NCBI RefSeq assembly: GCF_004564275.1
Contig: NZ_SPDV01000031.1
Coordinates: 1-45,308, forward strand
DNA length: 45,308 nucleotides
Reading direction: 5' to 3'
Source of the DNA: Sphingomonas parva (ex Maeng et al. 2020)
Lineage (GTDB): Bacteria > Pseudomonadota > Alphaproteobacteria > Sphingomonadales > Sphingomonadaceae
Both the position numbers and the translations under genes were made by a program. The notes under the pieces are model-generated. The model had not been told where the DNA came from and searched no databases. It was given only the letters and a program-made list of their open reading frames with translations. Shown here in pieces: positions 35,129-43,211 of this stretch (within the stretch, counting starts at the first letter, position 1; each line of letters starts with the position of its first letter).

Positions 35129-35817
35129 GCGACGATCGCGGTCTCGAACCGGCCGGCGGCGCACCGCCGGCCGACGGCGCCGCCGACCAGGCGGCGGCGC
35201 TGGACGAGGCGGCGCGCAAGCTCTTCTCCGGACCGATCGCCTTCCTGAAGTCGGCGCCGGCGCTCAAATTCCTGCCCGATCCGGGCGTGCCGGAAGTCGC
35301 CTTCGCCGGCCGCTCGAACGTCGGCAAATCGTCGCTGATCAACCGGCTGACCAACCGCACCGGCCTCGCCCGCACCTCGAACACGCCGGGGCGGACCCAG
35401 GAGCTCAACTTCTTCGACGTCGGCGATCCGCTGCGCTTCCGCCTCGTCGACATGCCCGGCTACGGCTTCGCCAAGGCGCCCAAGGACGTGGTCAAGAAGT
35501 GGCGCTTCCTGGTCAACGATTACCTGCGCGGCCGCGCGGTGCTGAAGCGGGCCTTCGTGCTGATCGACAGTCGCCACGGCATCAAGGACGTCGACCGCGA
35601 GATCATGAAGATGCTCGACGAGGCGGCGGTCAGCTACCAGCTCGTCCTCACCAAGGCCGACAAGGTGAAGGCGACCGAGCTCGCCGCCGTGCACGAGGCC
35701 ACCGCCGGCGAGGCGCGCAAGCACGTCGCCGCCTTCCCCGAGGTGATCGCCACCTCCAGCGAGGGCGGCATGGGCATCGACCACCTCCGCCGCGCCCTGC
35801 TCGACAGCACCGGCTGA
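35125..35817 (+). CDS. engB: Ribosome biogenesis GTP-binding protein EngB (YihA/YsxC)
   Basis: A 230-aa TRAFAC GTPase that helps assemble the 50S subunit and is often essential. G1 is [10 protein letters not shown]2 lies around NTPGRTQ, G3 is [11 protein letters not shown]4 is LTKADKVK and G5 is TSSEGGMG. The N-terminal extension of about 40 residues is Ala/Asp-rich. The GTG start overlaps the yidC stop, so translation is coupled. This is the last gene of the operon. Confidence 0.95.
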   Translation: MSDDRGLEPAGGAPPADGAADQAAALDEAARKLFSGPIAFLKSAPALKFLPDPGVPEVAFAGRSNVGKSSLINRLTNRTGLARTSNTPGRTQELNFFDVGDPLRFRLVDMPGYGFAKAPKDVVKKWRFLVNDYLRGRAVLKRAFVLIDSRHGIKDVDREIMKMLDEAAVSYQLVLTKADKVKATELAAVHEATAGEARKHVAAFPEVIATSSEGGMGIDHLRRALLDSTG

Positions 35818-36024
35818 CCGACCCCGGGGCCCCCCGGACCTCCCGCGATGCGCCAGGCAGCTCGCGCGCAGACTCGCGAGCGGCCGCGTCCATCAGCTCT
35901 GCAACATTCGAAACAACAAAGCCGCGCGCCCGCCATAGAGCGGCAATGGACGGCGCCTAATCCTCTTTCCACGGCCATTCCGGCCGCAGGAAAGGGCGGG
36001 ACGAAGCCCCCGCAAAGATGAGGA

Positions 36025-36762
36025 ATGATTCACACTGTATTTCGCGCCGGTGTCGCGCTGAGCGGCGCGCTCCTGCTGGGCATTGCGCCGGCCGGGCTGA
36101 ACGTCGCCAGCGCGGCGAGCCCGCTCCTGGCCGGGGAAGAGCCGGGCCAGGCCGTCGCCGGGACGCCGGCCGCCCTCGGCGTCGGCGCCACTTCGGCGCT
36201 CGCCGCGCGGAGCAGCGCCTGGACCATCCCCGCCGCCGCCGTCGCAGCGCCGAAGCCGGCGCCGCTCGACGAAGCCGCCTCGCTTCGCCCCGGCGCATTC
36301 GTGTGGCAGCCGGAGCGCGCCACCGTCGGCCCGGTCGAAATGGTCGTCAGCATCCCGCTGCAGCGCGCCTATGTCTATCGCGGCGGCACGCTGATCGGCG
36401 TCACCACCGTCTCCACCGGCAAGAAGGGTCATTCGACGCCGGTGGGCAAGTTCGACATTCTGGAGAAGAGGAAGACCCACTTCTCGAACAAGTACAACAA
36501 TGCCCCGATGCCGTTCATGCAGCGGCTGACCTGGGACGGAGTCGCGCTCCACGCCGGCCATATCCCCGGCCACCCCGCCTCGCACGGCTGCATCCGCCTG
36601 CCGCTCGCCTTCGCCCGCAATCTGTTCGGCGTGACCCAGGTCGGCGCGTCGGTCCACATCCTCGCCACCGCGCCCGAGCCGCACGAGGCGCTCGCCATGA
36701 TCCGCGAGAGCTACACCGGCATGGGCGGCCCCGACGAGGAGGCGGTGGAAGGCACCGATTGA
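36025..36762 (+). CDS. L,D-transpeptidase (YkuD) family protein
   Basis: A 245-aa exported protein with a signal peptide (about 1-31), a Pro/Ala linker (to about 100) and a YkuD domain. The catalytic motif HAGHIPGHPASHGCIRLP places His 187 and Cys 189 at the active site. These enzymes form 3-3 cross-links in peptidoglycan or attach proteins to it. GAGGAATG precedes the ATG. The 207-base region upstream holds no other feature I can support. Confidence 0.92.
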   Translation: MIHTVFRAGVALSGALLLGIAPAGLNVASAASPLLAGEEPGQAVAGTPAALGVGATSALAARSSAWTIPAAAVAAPKPAPLDEAASLRPGAFVWQPERATVGPVEMVVSIPLQRAYVYRGGTLIGVTTVSTGKKGHSTPVGKFDILEKRKTHFSNKYNNAPMPFMQRLTWDGVALHAGHIPGHPASHGCIRLPLAFARNLFGVTQVGASVHILATAPEPHEALAMIRESYTGMGGPDEEAVEGTD

Positions 36763-36819
36763 GCCGGATTGCGCCGCCCGCCTAACCCTCTAGGGTCCGC
36801 CGCTGAATGGAGGTGCCTG

Positions 36820-37587
36820 GTGGAAGACGGTCTCGGGACGGTGATTGCCGGCATGGAGCGGGAGGACGGGCTGTTCAGGGCCGCCCTTCCCGCCTGCTGG
36901 ATGCAGGGACGGACGGCCTATGGCGGCGCCTCGGCGGCGCTCGCCCTCGCCGCAGCGCTCGCTGCCGAGCCGGACCTGCCGCCGCTGCGCTCGGCCCAGA
37001 TCGCCTTCGTCGGCCCGCTCGGCGGTGCGCTGGAGATCCGCCCCACCCTGCTCCGCCGCGGGCGTAGCGCGAGCTTCGTGCGCGTCGACGTCGCCTCGGA
37101 CGGCGCGCTCGGCCTCGCCGCCACGTTCCTGTTCGCCGCCGAGCGGGAGTCGCAGATCGCGCACCAGCCGGAACCAATTGTCCCCTCGCCGCATGGTATG
37201 CCGATCGAGGGGCCGGCCGACATCGCCTTCGTCCACAATTTCGACCATGCGGAAGCAGGGACCGTCGCGCGCGGCGAGCCTCGCATCCGGCGCTGGGCAC
37301 GGCTGAAGGACCGGTCCGGCCTCTCGCCGGCGCTCGAGCTGGTCGCGATCGCCGACGTGCTGCCGCCGCCGGCGCTGATGCTCGCGCACCGCCCCGGGCC
37401 GATCAGCACCACCACCTGGCAGCTCGACCTGCTCACCCCGGCCCCCTCCACCGAGGACGGCTGGTGGCTGCTCTCGGCCGAAGCGGACATGGCCGAGCGC
37501 GGGTTCAGCAGCCAGGCGATGACGGTTCACAACGCCGATGGTGCCCTCATCGCCGTTGCCAAGCAGAGCGTCGCCCTGTTCGTCTAG
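36820..37587 (+). CDS. Acyl-CoA thioesterase, double hot-dog (TesB-like)
   Basis: A 255-aa protein with two hot-dog halves. The first has CWMQGRTAYGGASAAL and the core SAQIAFVGPLGGALEIRPTLLRRGRSASFVRVDV; the second has DRSGLSPALELVAIADVLPP and TTTWQLDLL, consistent with TesB/thioesterase-like superfamily members that hydrolyse acyl-CoA. Substrate range is unknown. GTG start with GGAGGT six bases upstream. Its TAG stop shares the palindrome CTAG with the stop of the convergent GNAT gene. Confidence 0.85.
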   Translation: MEDGLGTVIAGMEREDGLFRAALPACWMQGRTAYGGASAALALAAALAAEPDLPPLRSAQIAFVGPLGGALEIRPTLLRRGRSASFVRVDVASDGALGLAATFLFAAERESQIAHQPEPIVPSPHGMPIEGPADIAFVHNFDHAEAGTVARGEPRIRRWARLKDRSGLSPALELVAIADVLPPPALMLAHRPGPISTTTWQLDLLTPAPSTEDGWWLLSAEADMAERGFSSQAMTVHNADGALIAVAKQSVALFV

Positions 37588-38120
37588 GCTGGGTTGACCG
37601 GTCGCACCCGCGCCGCGGGCCAGCCTGCGGCGTCGAGCCGCAGGTAGACGCTGTCGCACCAGACGTCGCCGATCAGCCACGTCTTCGCCTTGCGCTCCGT
37701 CTCCCGGAAGCCGAGACGCGCGAGCAGGCGGAGCGAAGCACGATTGCGCGGGTCGACGTCGGCGACGACGCGGGCGAGCCCGTGTACTGCGAAGGCGCGG
37801 TCGAGCACCGGGCGCAGGGCCTCCTGGGCAAATCCCCTTCCCCAGACCGCCGGATCGAACAGGAAGCCGATCTCGGGAAAGCGGAACAGGCCCGCCTTGC
37901 CGATAACACGCCCCTGGTGCTCGACGACGAAATCCTCGCCCTCGCCGTCTGGATTGTCGATCATCGACTGCAGCCATTCGCGCGACTGATCGAGCTCGCG
38001 GTGCGGCAGGCTCGACCAATAAGCCATCGCCCGCGCGTCGCTCAGGATGAAGTGCAGCGCTTCGAGATCGCCGGCCCGGGCCGGACGCAGCAGCAGCCGC
38101 TCGGTCCGGATCTCGGCCAT
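37584..38120 (-). CDS. GNAT family N-acetyltransferase (RimJ/RimL type)
   Basis: A 178-aa acetyltransferase of the RimJ/RimL-like group: IRTERLLLRPARAGDLEALHF at the start, IGFLFDPAVWGRGFAQEAL (motif A, acetyl-CoA binding, about 84-102), and DPRNRASLRLLARLGFRE (about 124-141). It may acetylate a protein N-terminus or a small molecule. The start is 2 bases from the stop of the upstream gene, so the two are co-transcribed. It converges on the thioesterase gene, sharing four bases at the stops. Confidence 0.9.
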   Translation of the reverse strand: MAEIRTERLLLRPARAGDLEALHFILSDARAMAYWSSLPHRELDQSREWLQSMIDNPDGEGEDFVVEHQGRVIGKAGLFRFPEIGFLFDPAVWGRGFAQEALRPVLDRAFAVHGLARVVADVDPRNRASLRLLARLGFRETERKAKTWLIGDVWCDSVYLRLDAAGWPAARVRPVNPA

Positions 38121-38121
38121 G

Positions 38122-38787
38122 TCAGGCCGTCCTGCCGCCGCTCGCGGCGACGACGCGGCCACGGCGGAAGGAGCGCTCGCTTCGCCCGAACAGGTTTGCG
38201 CGCGGCTTGCGGCCGGCGGCCTCCGCCGCCTCGACGGCGCGCTGCAGCCTCTGGATACCCCAGGACCCCCTCTCGCAGCATATGCAGGTGCAGGGCGGCT
38301 CGCCATTCGCCCCCGGTCGGTAGCGCCATCCCACGACCTGCGGCATCGCCTTGACCCTCAGGATCTCGGCCGGGCCGATCGCCCGGGATAGGAGGACCTC
38401 GAACCCTTCCGGCGACGCCGGCATGCGACGGCGCTCGCGCACGGCACGCGAGGCGCGATCCGCCTCCCGGGCCTGCGACGCCGGCCGCTTCTCCGCCTCG
38501 AGCATCAACGCAGCCGCTTCCGCCGCCGTCATCTCGACATGTCCCTTGTCGAAATGCCCGACGCGGACGATCTCCTCGTCCGGGATGCGAAAATAGATGG
38601 CGACGATGGTGCCGCCGCCGGTGCGCCGCAACTCGCGCAGCCATTGATGCGAGATCTGGAAATCGCGCGTCACCGGGAGCGCGTAGATGGCGTGGCGCCG
38701 CCAGCCGTCCTTCTTGACGAAGCGGATGCCGCCGCGCCGTATCGCCGGCACGTTGCGGTGCGACGTCAGATGGACAAAGACCGGCAT
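38122..38787 (-). CDS. Unrecognised protein with ADP-ribosyltransferase-like features
   Basis: A 221-aa soluble protein I cannot assign to a family. It begins MPVFVHLTSHRNVPAIRRGG, which resembles the N-terminus of DarT/KptA-like ADP-ribosyltransferase folds (His, Thr/Ser, then an amphipathic helix and Gly-Gly-Ile). A Tyr at 35 (AIYALPV) and GFEVLLSRAIGPAEIL with Glu 130 could form an H-Y-E set. A cysteine cluster CTCICC (166-171) follows, then a basic tail. GGGGGGA lies upstream; ATG at 38790 is an alternative start. It is co-transcribed with the GNAT gene 2 bases downstream. The fold is a hypothesis. Confidence 0.75.
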   Translation of the reverse strand: MPVFVHLTSHRNVPAIRRGGIRFVKKDGWRRHAIYALPVTRDFQISHQWLRELRRTGGGTIVAIYFRIPDEEIVRVGHFDKGHVEMTAAEAAALMLEAEKRPASQAREADRASRAVRERRRMPASPEGFEVLLSRAIGPAEILRVKAMPQVVGWRYRPGANGEPPCTCICCERGSWGIQRLQRAVEAAEAAGRKPRANLFGRSERSFRRGRVVAASGGRTA

Positions 38788-38900
38788 CATTCCCCCCGAA
38801 GAGCAGGCCCTGTGTGGCCGAGCCCGGCGCGCCCTTCAAACGCCGATCGCCACCTGGCGACCGGCGCGGGGACGCGGACGGACGATGCGCTGTGCGGCGA

Positions 38901-39026
38901 TCAGGTCGCCTTGTCGCCGGCCTCGCCGACCGACTTGATGTCCTCGCCGGCGCCCTTGACGGTGTTGCACGCGCTGAGCGCGAGACCGCTTCCGATCAGC
39001 AGCAAAGTCACGATCTTCCGCATCAT
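38901..39026 (-). CDS. Entericidin A/B family lipoprotein
   Basis: A 41-aa lipoprotein: MMRKIVTLLLIGSGLALSAC is the signal with lipobox ALSAC, followed by NTVKGAGEDIKSVGEAGDKAT, the EcnA/EcnB pattern. In enterobacteria EcnA/EcnB form an antidote/toxin pair; in alphaproteobacteria single copies are common and are often linked to stress responses. GAGGAGTGAGG lies upstream. It is downstream of folE on the same strand. Confidence 0.92.
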   Translation of the reverse strand: MMRKIVTLLLIGSGLALSACNTVKGAGEDIKSVGEAGDKAT

Positions 39027-39091
39027 AAGCCTCACTCCTCTCACCGGAGCAAAGCGAACGCGCGCGAACTCGGTTCCCTTTCGGCGCCGCT

Positions 39092-39709
39092 TCAATAGCC
39101 CATCAGCGCCAGCACCTCGCGGCGGCTGCGCTCGTCCTGGCGGAACACGCCCATCATCCGGCTGGTCGTCATCATCACGCCGGGCGTGTTGACGCCGCGG
39201 GCGGTCATGCAGGCGTGGCTCGCCTCGATGACCACCGCCACGCCCTGGGGCTTGAGATGCTCCCAGACGCAATCGGCCACCTGGGCGGTGAGACGCTCCT
39301 GCACCTGCAGCCGGCGCGCGAAGCCGTGAAGGACGCGGGCGAGCTTGGAGATGCCGACGACGCGGTCCTGCGGCAGATAGGCGATCGACGCCTTGCCGAT
39401 GATCGGCGCCAGATGATGCTCGCAATGCGACTGGAACGGGATGTCCTTGAGCAGCACGATCTCGTCATAGCCGCCGACCTCGTCGAACGTGCGGCTGAGA
39501 TGATGGGCCGGATCCTCCTCATAGCCGCGGGCATATTCCTTCCAGGCGCGGGCGACGCGCAGCGGCGTGTCGGCCAGGCCTTCGCGCGACGGATCGTCGC
39601 CCGCCCAGCGGATCAGCGTCCGCACCGCGTCCTGCACGTCCGCCGGCACGTCGATCTTCGGTGCCGGTGCGACGAGGTCGCCGTCGCTCAGATGGTCGCT
39701 GTCAGCCAA
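39092..39709 (-). CDS. folE: GTP cyclohydrolase I
   Basis: A 205-aa enzyme converting GTP to 7,8-dihydroneopterin triphosphate, the first step to folate. Zinc ligands are Cys 96 and His 99 in SHCEHHLAP, with Cys 167 in SHACMTARG. Other marks are DTPLRVARAWKEY, GISKLARV and LTAQVADCV. A TTG start is used: AAGGAG lies seven bases upstream and no in-frame ATG fits. It is 21 bases after the CPBP protease gene and probably co-transcribed with it. Confidence 0.97.
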   Translation of the reverse strand: MADSDHLSDGDLVAPAPKIDVPADVQDAVRTLIRWAGDDPSREGLADTPLRVARAWKEYARGYEEDPAHHLSRTFDEVGGYDEIVLLKDIPFQSHCEHHLAPIIGKASIAYLPQDRVVGISKLARVLHGFARRLQVQERLTAQVADCVWEHLKPQGVAVVIEASHACMTARGVNTPGVMMTTSRMMGVFRQDERSRREVLALMGY

Positions 39710-39730
39710 GATGGTCTCCTTCGGGCGGCG

Positions 39731-40426
39731 CTATAGCGGCAGCCGGGCCGGCTCTCCAGTGCTGCGCTCCGCTCCGCCCAGCACGATGTAGCCGATGCTG
39801 AAGCTCGCCACGTTCCACGAGGCGTGAAGGAGGATGACGAGGAGCAGGCTTCCGCTCGCCAGATAGGCGAGGCCGAGAACGATTCCGGCGAGCGCCGCCC
39901 AGATCATGCCTCGCAGCCGCTGGTAGGAATGGGCACAGCCGAACAGCAAGCCGGTCACGACGAGCCCGCCCGGCGTGCCGAGCACAGCGGCGGCATACCA
40001 GAGCAGGAAGCCGCGAAAGGCGATCTCCTCGCCGAAGCCGGCGGCGAGCGAGGTCACCCAGCTCGCCGCAAGCTCGGCGCGCGTCCTCGGCATGATCCAG
40101 GCGTAAGCGCGATAGAGGGAAACTAGCCACAGCCGCAGCGCGCCGCGCCGGACGAGAAGAACCAGGATGAGCAACGCCGCCGTCCAGAGGCCGGCCCAGA
40201 GCACGGCATCGGGGCCGCCGGCCCAGTCGTGACGGCCGAACGCGCGGAGCGGGCGCCCCGCGGCCCACCAGGCGAGAAGGGGCAGCCCGCCGAACAGCAC
40301 CGCCGTGGAGACGCCGGTGCCGTAGAAGCCGAGACGCGTGGAGCGCTCGGGATCGATGGTGACGAAGAGCTGGGAGACGCAGGCTGCGGCCAGCACCGCC
40401 GCCAGGATATGGTCGATGGCGGTCAA
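39731..40426 (-). CDS. CPBP family intramembrane metalloprotease
   Basis: A 231-aa polytopic membrane protein with the CPBP motifs FGEEIAFRGFLLW (EExxxR, about 131-143), LFGCAHSYQ and LLHASWNVASF. The active site should be the Glu pair with the His/Asn residues. TTG start with GGAGG close upstream. It lies 31 bases after tRNA-Arg and just before folE, and may be read through from the tRNA. Confidence 0.85.
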   Translation of the reverse strand: MTAIDHILAAVLAAACVSQLFVTIDPERSTRLGFYGTGVSTAVLFGGLPLLAWWAAGRPLRAFGRHDWAGGPDAVLWAGLWTAALLILVLLVRRGALRLWLVSLYRAYAWIMPRTRAELAASWVTSLAAGFGEEIAFRGFLLWYAAAVLGTPGGLVVTGLLFGCAHSYQRLRGMIWAALAGIVLGLAYLASGSLLLVILLHASWNVASFSIGYIVLGGAERSTGEPARLPL

Positions 40427-40457
40427 TCGGCCTCCGCAAGCGATGACGGCGCGGCGG

Positions 40458-40534
40458 TGGTGACCCCGACAGGATTCGAACCTGTGGCCCTCAGATTAGG
40501 AATCTGATGCTCTATCCTGCTGAGCTACGGGGCC
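40458..40534 (-). tRNA. tRNA-Arg (CCT)
   Basis: A 77-nt cloverleaf with encoded CCA. The acceptor GGCCCCG pairs with CGGGGTC (one G-U), the anticodon stem TCAGA/TCTGA carries loop TTCCTAA (anticodon CCT, reading AGG), and the T-arm is ACAGG TTCGAAT CCTGT. Confidence 0.97.
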
Positions 40535-40573
40535 GTCCACCTCCGCCCGAGTTAGGCGCGGAGGCGGCGCGGG

Positions 40574-41041
40574 TCAATTCTCCTGGCCGGGCTCGATCAC
40601 CGGGAACGGCAGAGGAGCGATCGCAATCCCCTCCTCGACCAATGCGGCCGCGTCGGCGGGCGTGGCGCGGCCGTGGATCGCCCGCGCCTCGGCCTCGCCG
40701 AGATGGATCGCGCGTGCCTCGTCGACGAAGCGATCGCCGACGCTCTCGCTCTTCTCGAGCATCTGCCGCTGCAGCGCGGCCGCCGCCGCAAGCATCGCCT
40801 TGATCGCTTCCGGCTCCGCGGGCGCGGGCGCCGCGGCGGGCGCCGATACGGCTGGGTCGCGCCGCGTGTTCGCCTTGGCGGGAACGGCGGGCGCCATCGG
40901 CGCCTTGCCGACGTCGTCCGAGCCGCACAGGGGACAGGAGACCAGCCCCCGCGCCTTCTGATCGTCATAATCGGCCGACGAGCCGAACCAGGCTTCGAAG
41001 ACGTGCGCGCCCGGCGCGCATTTCAGGTCGAACACGATCAC
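40574..41041 (-). CDS. DUF1178 family protein
   Basis: A 155-aa protein beginning VIVFDLKCAPGAHVFEAWFGSS and containing CPLCGSDDVGKAPMAP, a zinc-ribbon-like cysteine arrangement typical of DUF1178. The C-terminal half has the family sequences VGDRFVDEARAIHLGEAE and RAIHGRATPADA. Function unknown. The GTG start overlaps the nitrilase stop (GTGA), as often seen for this gene pair. Confidence 0.93.
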   Translation of the reverse strand: MIVFDLKCAPGAHVFEAWFGSSADYDDQKARGLVSCPLCGSDDVGKAPMAPAVPAKANTRRDPAVSAPAAAPAPAEPEAIKAMLAAAAALQRQMLEKSESVGDRFVDEARAIHLGEAEARAIHGRATPADAAALVEEGIAIAPLPFPVIEPGQEN

Positions 41042-41868
41042 CCTACCCGCTCCACCGCCGGAATCGGGCGCCGGTGACGGATCGCGGGAAGCCGGCTGCG
41101 CACCTCGGCGACTCGGGCGAGGTCGATGTCGGCGAAGCCGACGCCCTCGCTGCGCCCCATGTCGAGCAGCACCTCGCCCCAGGGATCGACGACCAGGCTG
41201 TGGCCATAGGTCTCGCGGCCGTCCTCGTGCCGGCCGCCTTGGGCCGCGGCGACGACGAACACGCCGGCTTCGATCGCCCGCGCGCGCATCAGCACGTGCC
41301 AATGCGCCTCGCCGGTCGGCACGGTGAACGCGGCCGGGATCGAGAGGATCTCGGCACCCGCGTCGGTCAGCGCGCGGAAGAGGTCGGCAAAGCGGAGATC
41401 GTAACAGATGGCGAGGCCGAGCGGGCCGACCGGCGTCTCGACCACCTGCGCGCGTTCGCCGGGCGCGTAGCTCGCCGACTCGCGCCAGCTTTCGCCGGTG
41501 GCGAGATCGACGTCGAACAGGTGCAGCTTGTCGTAGGAGGCGCGGACGGCGCCCCGATCGTCGATGACGAACGCCCGGTTGTTGAGCCGCCCGTCTTCGC
41601 GCTTCAGCGCCAGCGAGCCGAGGTGGACCCAGATGCCCGCGTCCGCCGCCGCGGCGCGGACGGCGGCGAGGACCGGATCGTCCGCCTCGCTGCGCAGCTT
41701 CTCCGCGCCGCGGGCGCGGTCGCGGTCGAGCAGGCCGCTCATCTCCGGCGTGAAGACCATGCGGGCGCCGCCCGCCGCCGCCTCGGCAATCGCGGCGACG
41801 AGAGCGCGGGCATTGGCCTCTGGATCGATGCCGGTGCGCGCCTGGTAGAGGGCAATGCGGGTGTTCAT
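41038..41868 (-). CDS. Carbon-nitrogen hydrolase (Nit1-like amidase)
   Basis: A 276-aa nitrilase-superfamily enzyme with the catalytic triad Glu 42 (VFTPEMSG), Lys 114 (SYDKLHLFDVD) and Cys 155 (AICYDLRF). The LHLFDVD and LRF signatures put it nearest to Nit1/omega-amidase-like members, which act on deaminated glutathione or alpha-ketoglutaramate. It lies between grxC and the DUF1178 gene in one transcription unit; the link to glutaredoxin fits a role in glutathione-related repair, which is inferred. Confidence 0.93.
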   Translation of the reverse strand: MNTRIALYQARTGIDPEANARALVAAIAEAAAGGARMVFTPEMSGLLDRDRARGAEKLRSEADDPVLAAVRAAAADAGIWVHLGSLALKREDGRLNNRAFVIDDRGAVRASYDKLHLFDVDLATGESWRESASYAPGERAQVVETPVGPLGLAICYDLRFADLFRALTDAGAEILSIPAAFTVPTGEAHWHVLMRARAIEAGVFVVAAAQGGRHEDGRETYGHSLVVDPWGEVLLDMGRSEGVGFADIDLARVAEVRSRLPAIRHRRPIPAVERVG

Positions 41869-41939
41869 TGCGCCGAGGTGCTGCCGAGGCTCCTCCCTGT
41901 CAATGCCGGGATGGCACGGCGCGCCCGCGCGCCGCCCCC

Positions 41940-42209
41940 TCAGGCGGCGGCGCCGCCGTTCAGCAGCGGATCGAGCCCGCCCCGGCGGTCGAGCTCGGCG
42001 AGATCGTCGGAGCCGCCGATGTGGCGGCCATCGATGAAGATCTGCGGAACGGTGAAGCGGCCGTTGGCACGCTCGATCATCTCGTCCCTTTTGCCGGGAA
42101 GCGCGTTCAGCTCATATTCTTCGTAACTTGCCCCCTTCTCCTCGAGCAGCCGCTTGGCGCGGGCGCAATAGGGGCAGGTGAACTTGGTGTAGATCTCGAC
42201 ACGGGCCAT
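41940..42209 (-). CDS. grxC: Glutaredoxin 3
   Basis: An 89-aa thioredoxin-fold protein with the active site TCPYC (Cys 12 and 15), TVPQIFIDGRHIGGSDDL (cis-Pro and glutathione-binding Gly-Gly) and normal length. It reduces disulfides using glutathione. AGGAGTG precedes the start. It begins a run grxC-nitrilase-DUF1178, with comF 112 bases upstream on the same strand. Confidence 0.96.
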   Translation of the reverse strand: MARVEIYTKFTCPYCARAKRLLEEKGASYEEYELNALPGKRDEMIERANGRFTVPQIFIDGRHIGGSDDLAELDRRGGLDPLLNGGAAA

Positions 42210-42321
42210 GTTTCACTCCTGGCTGCCGAGCGCAGGTGCTGCGGCGCCGATTGCATGTCAACGGTCGAGCGAACAACGGGCCTCTGCCGGATTATGTCCG
42301 TCAACAGCCCCGGAAAGAGCC

Positions 42322-43101
42322 TCACGGGGCTTCGGGGCCGTTCCCCGTCCCGGTCATCTCGCGCACGACGCGGGCCCAGCACAGCATCTCGACCGACGCG
42401 GCGCCCGCGCGTTTCAGCACCTTCGCGCAGGCCCCGCCGGTGGCGCCGCTGGTGAAGACGTCGTCGACCAGGATGATCCGTCGTCCGGCCACCGCACCGG
42501 CATTCTCGACCGCGAAGGCGCCTCGAACCGCCTCGGCGCGCTCGCGCCGGCCGAGCCCGCGCAAGGGCGGGGTGTGGCGGGTCCGGCGCAGCAGGCCGGG
42601 CGCGGCCGGGATGCCGCTGCGCCGGGACAAAGAGGCGGCGATCAGCGCCGCCTGATTGTAGCCGCGACGCCAGATCCGCCAGCGATGGAGCGGCACCGGC
42701 ACGAGCAGGCCCGGCGGCTGACCGTCGGGGCTGCGCAGGTGCCGCGCCATCAACCCGGCCAGAGTCTCGGCGACGCCGGGGCGGCCGCTGTACTTGAGCT
42801 TGAGGGCGACCTTGCGGGCGACCTCGTCATAGGCGACGGCCGCGCGCAGCCGGTCGAACGGCGGCGGTTCGGCGAGACAGCGGCCGCACTCGGCCCCCGC
42901 GCCGGCCGGATAGGCGAAGGGCAGGCCGCAACGCGCGCAGCACGGCTCGGCGAGGAAGACCAGCTTCGACCAGCAGCCGAGGCAGAAGCGGTGCGGATCG
43001 GAGACGATGGTGCCGCAGGCCGGGCAGCGCGGCGGCAGAGCGAAATCGAGCAGCGCCCGCGCGGTGAAAAGTACACCCGCCTGCGCCTTTTCCGCCCACA
43101 T
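42322..43101 (-). CDS. comF: ComF family phosphoribosyltransferase-like protein
   Basis: A 259-aa protein with an N-terminal double zinc ribbon (CPACG...CLGCW, then CCARCG...CGRCL) and a type I phosphoribosyltransferase domain with IILVDDVFTSGATG. ComF relatives act in natural DNA uptake in competent bacteria. The start MWAEKAQ was chosen because AAGGG lies seven bases upstream; the frame is open for 15 more residues. With comM elsewhere in the window, it hints at competence genes, but neither alone proves it. Confidence 0.93.
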   Translation of the reverse strand: MWAEKAQAGVLFTARALLDFALPPRCPACGTIVSDPHRFCLGCWSKLVFLAEPCCARCGLPFAYPAGAGAECGRCLAEPPPFDRLRAAVAYDEVARKVALKLKYSGRPGVAETLAGLMARHLRSPDGQPPGLLVPVPLHRWRIWRRGYNQAALIAASLSRRSGIPAAPGLLRRTRHTPPLRGLGRRERAEAVRGAFAVENAGAVAGRRIILVDDVFTSGATGGACAKVLKRAGAASVEMLCWARVVREMTGTGNGPEAP

Positions 43102-43211
43102 GATGGAACCCTTTTCCATTCCGTGCGAATTAGCCACGCCGGTCATCGGCAGTTCAGGCAGGCTGCGCCCGCCGCGATTTCAAAAGAACAGAACAAAGGG
43201 GTAGTCTCCGC

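Noticed and set aside
33095-35164. A 689-codon open frame on the minus strand
   Set aside because: It is antisense to rnpA, yidD and yidC, which are unmistakable.
39027-39091. A general-stress (EcfG) promoter before the entericidin gene
   Set aside because: GGAAC and CGTT are both present but only 12 bases apart; the known spacing is about 16-17.
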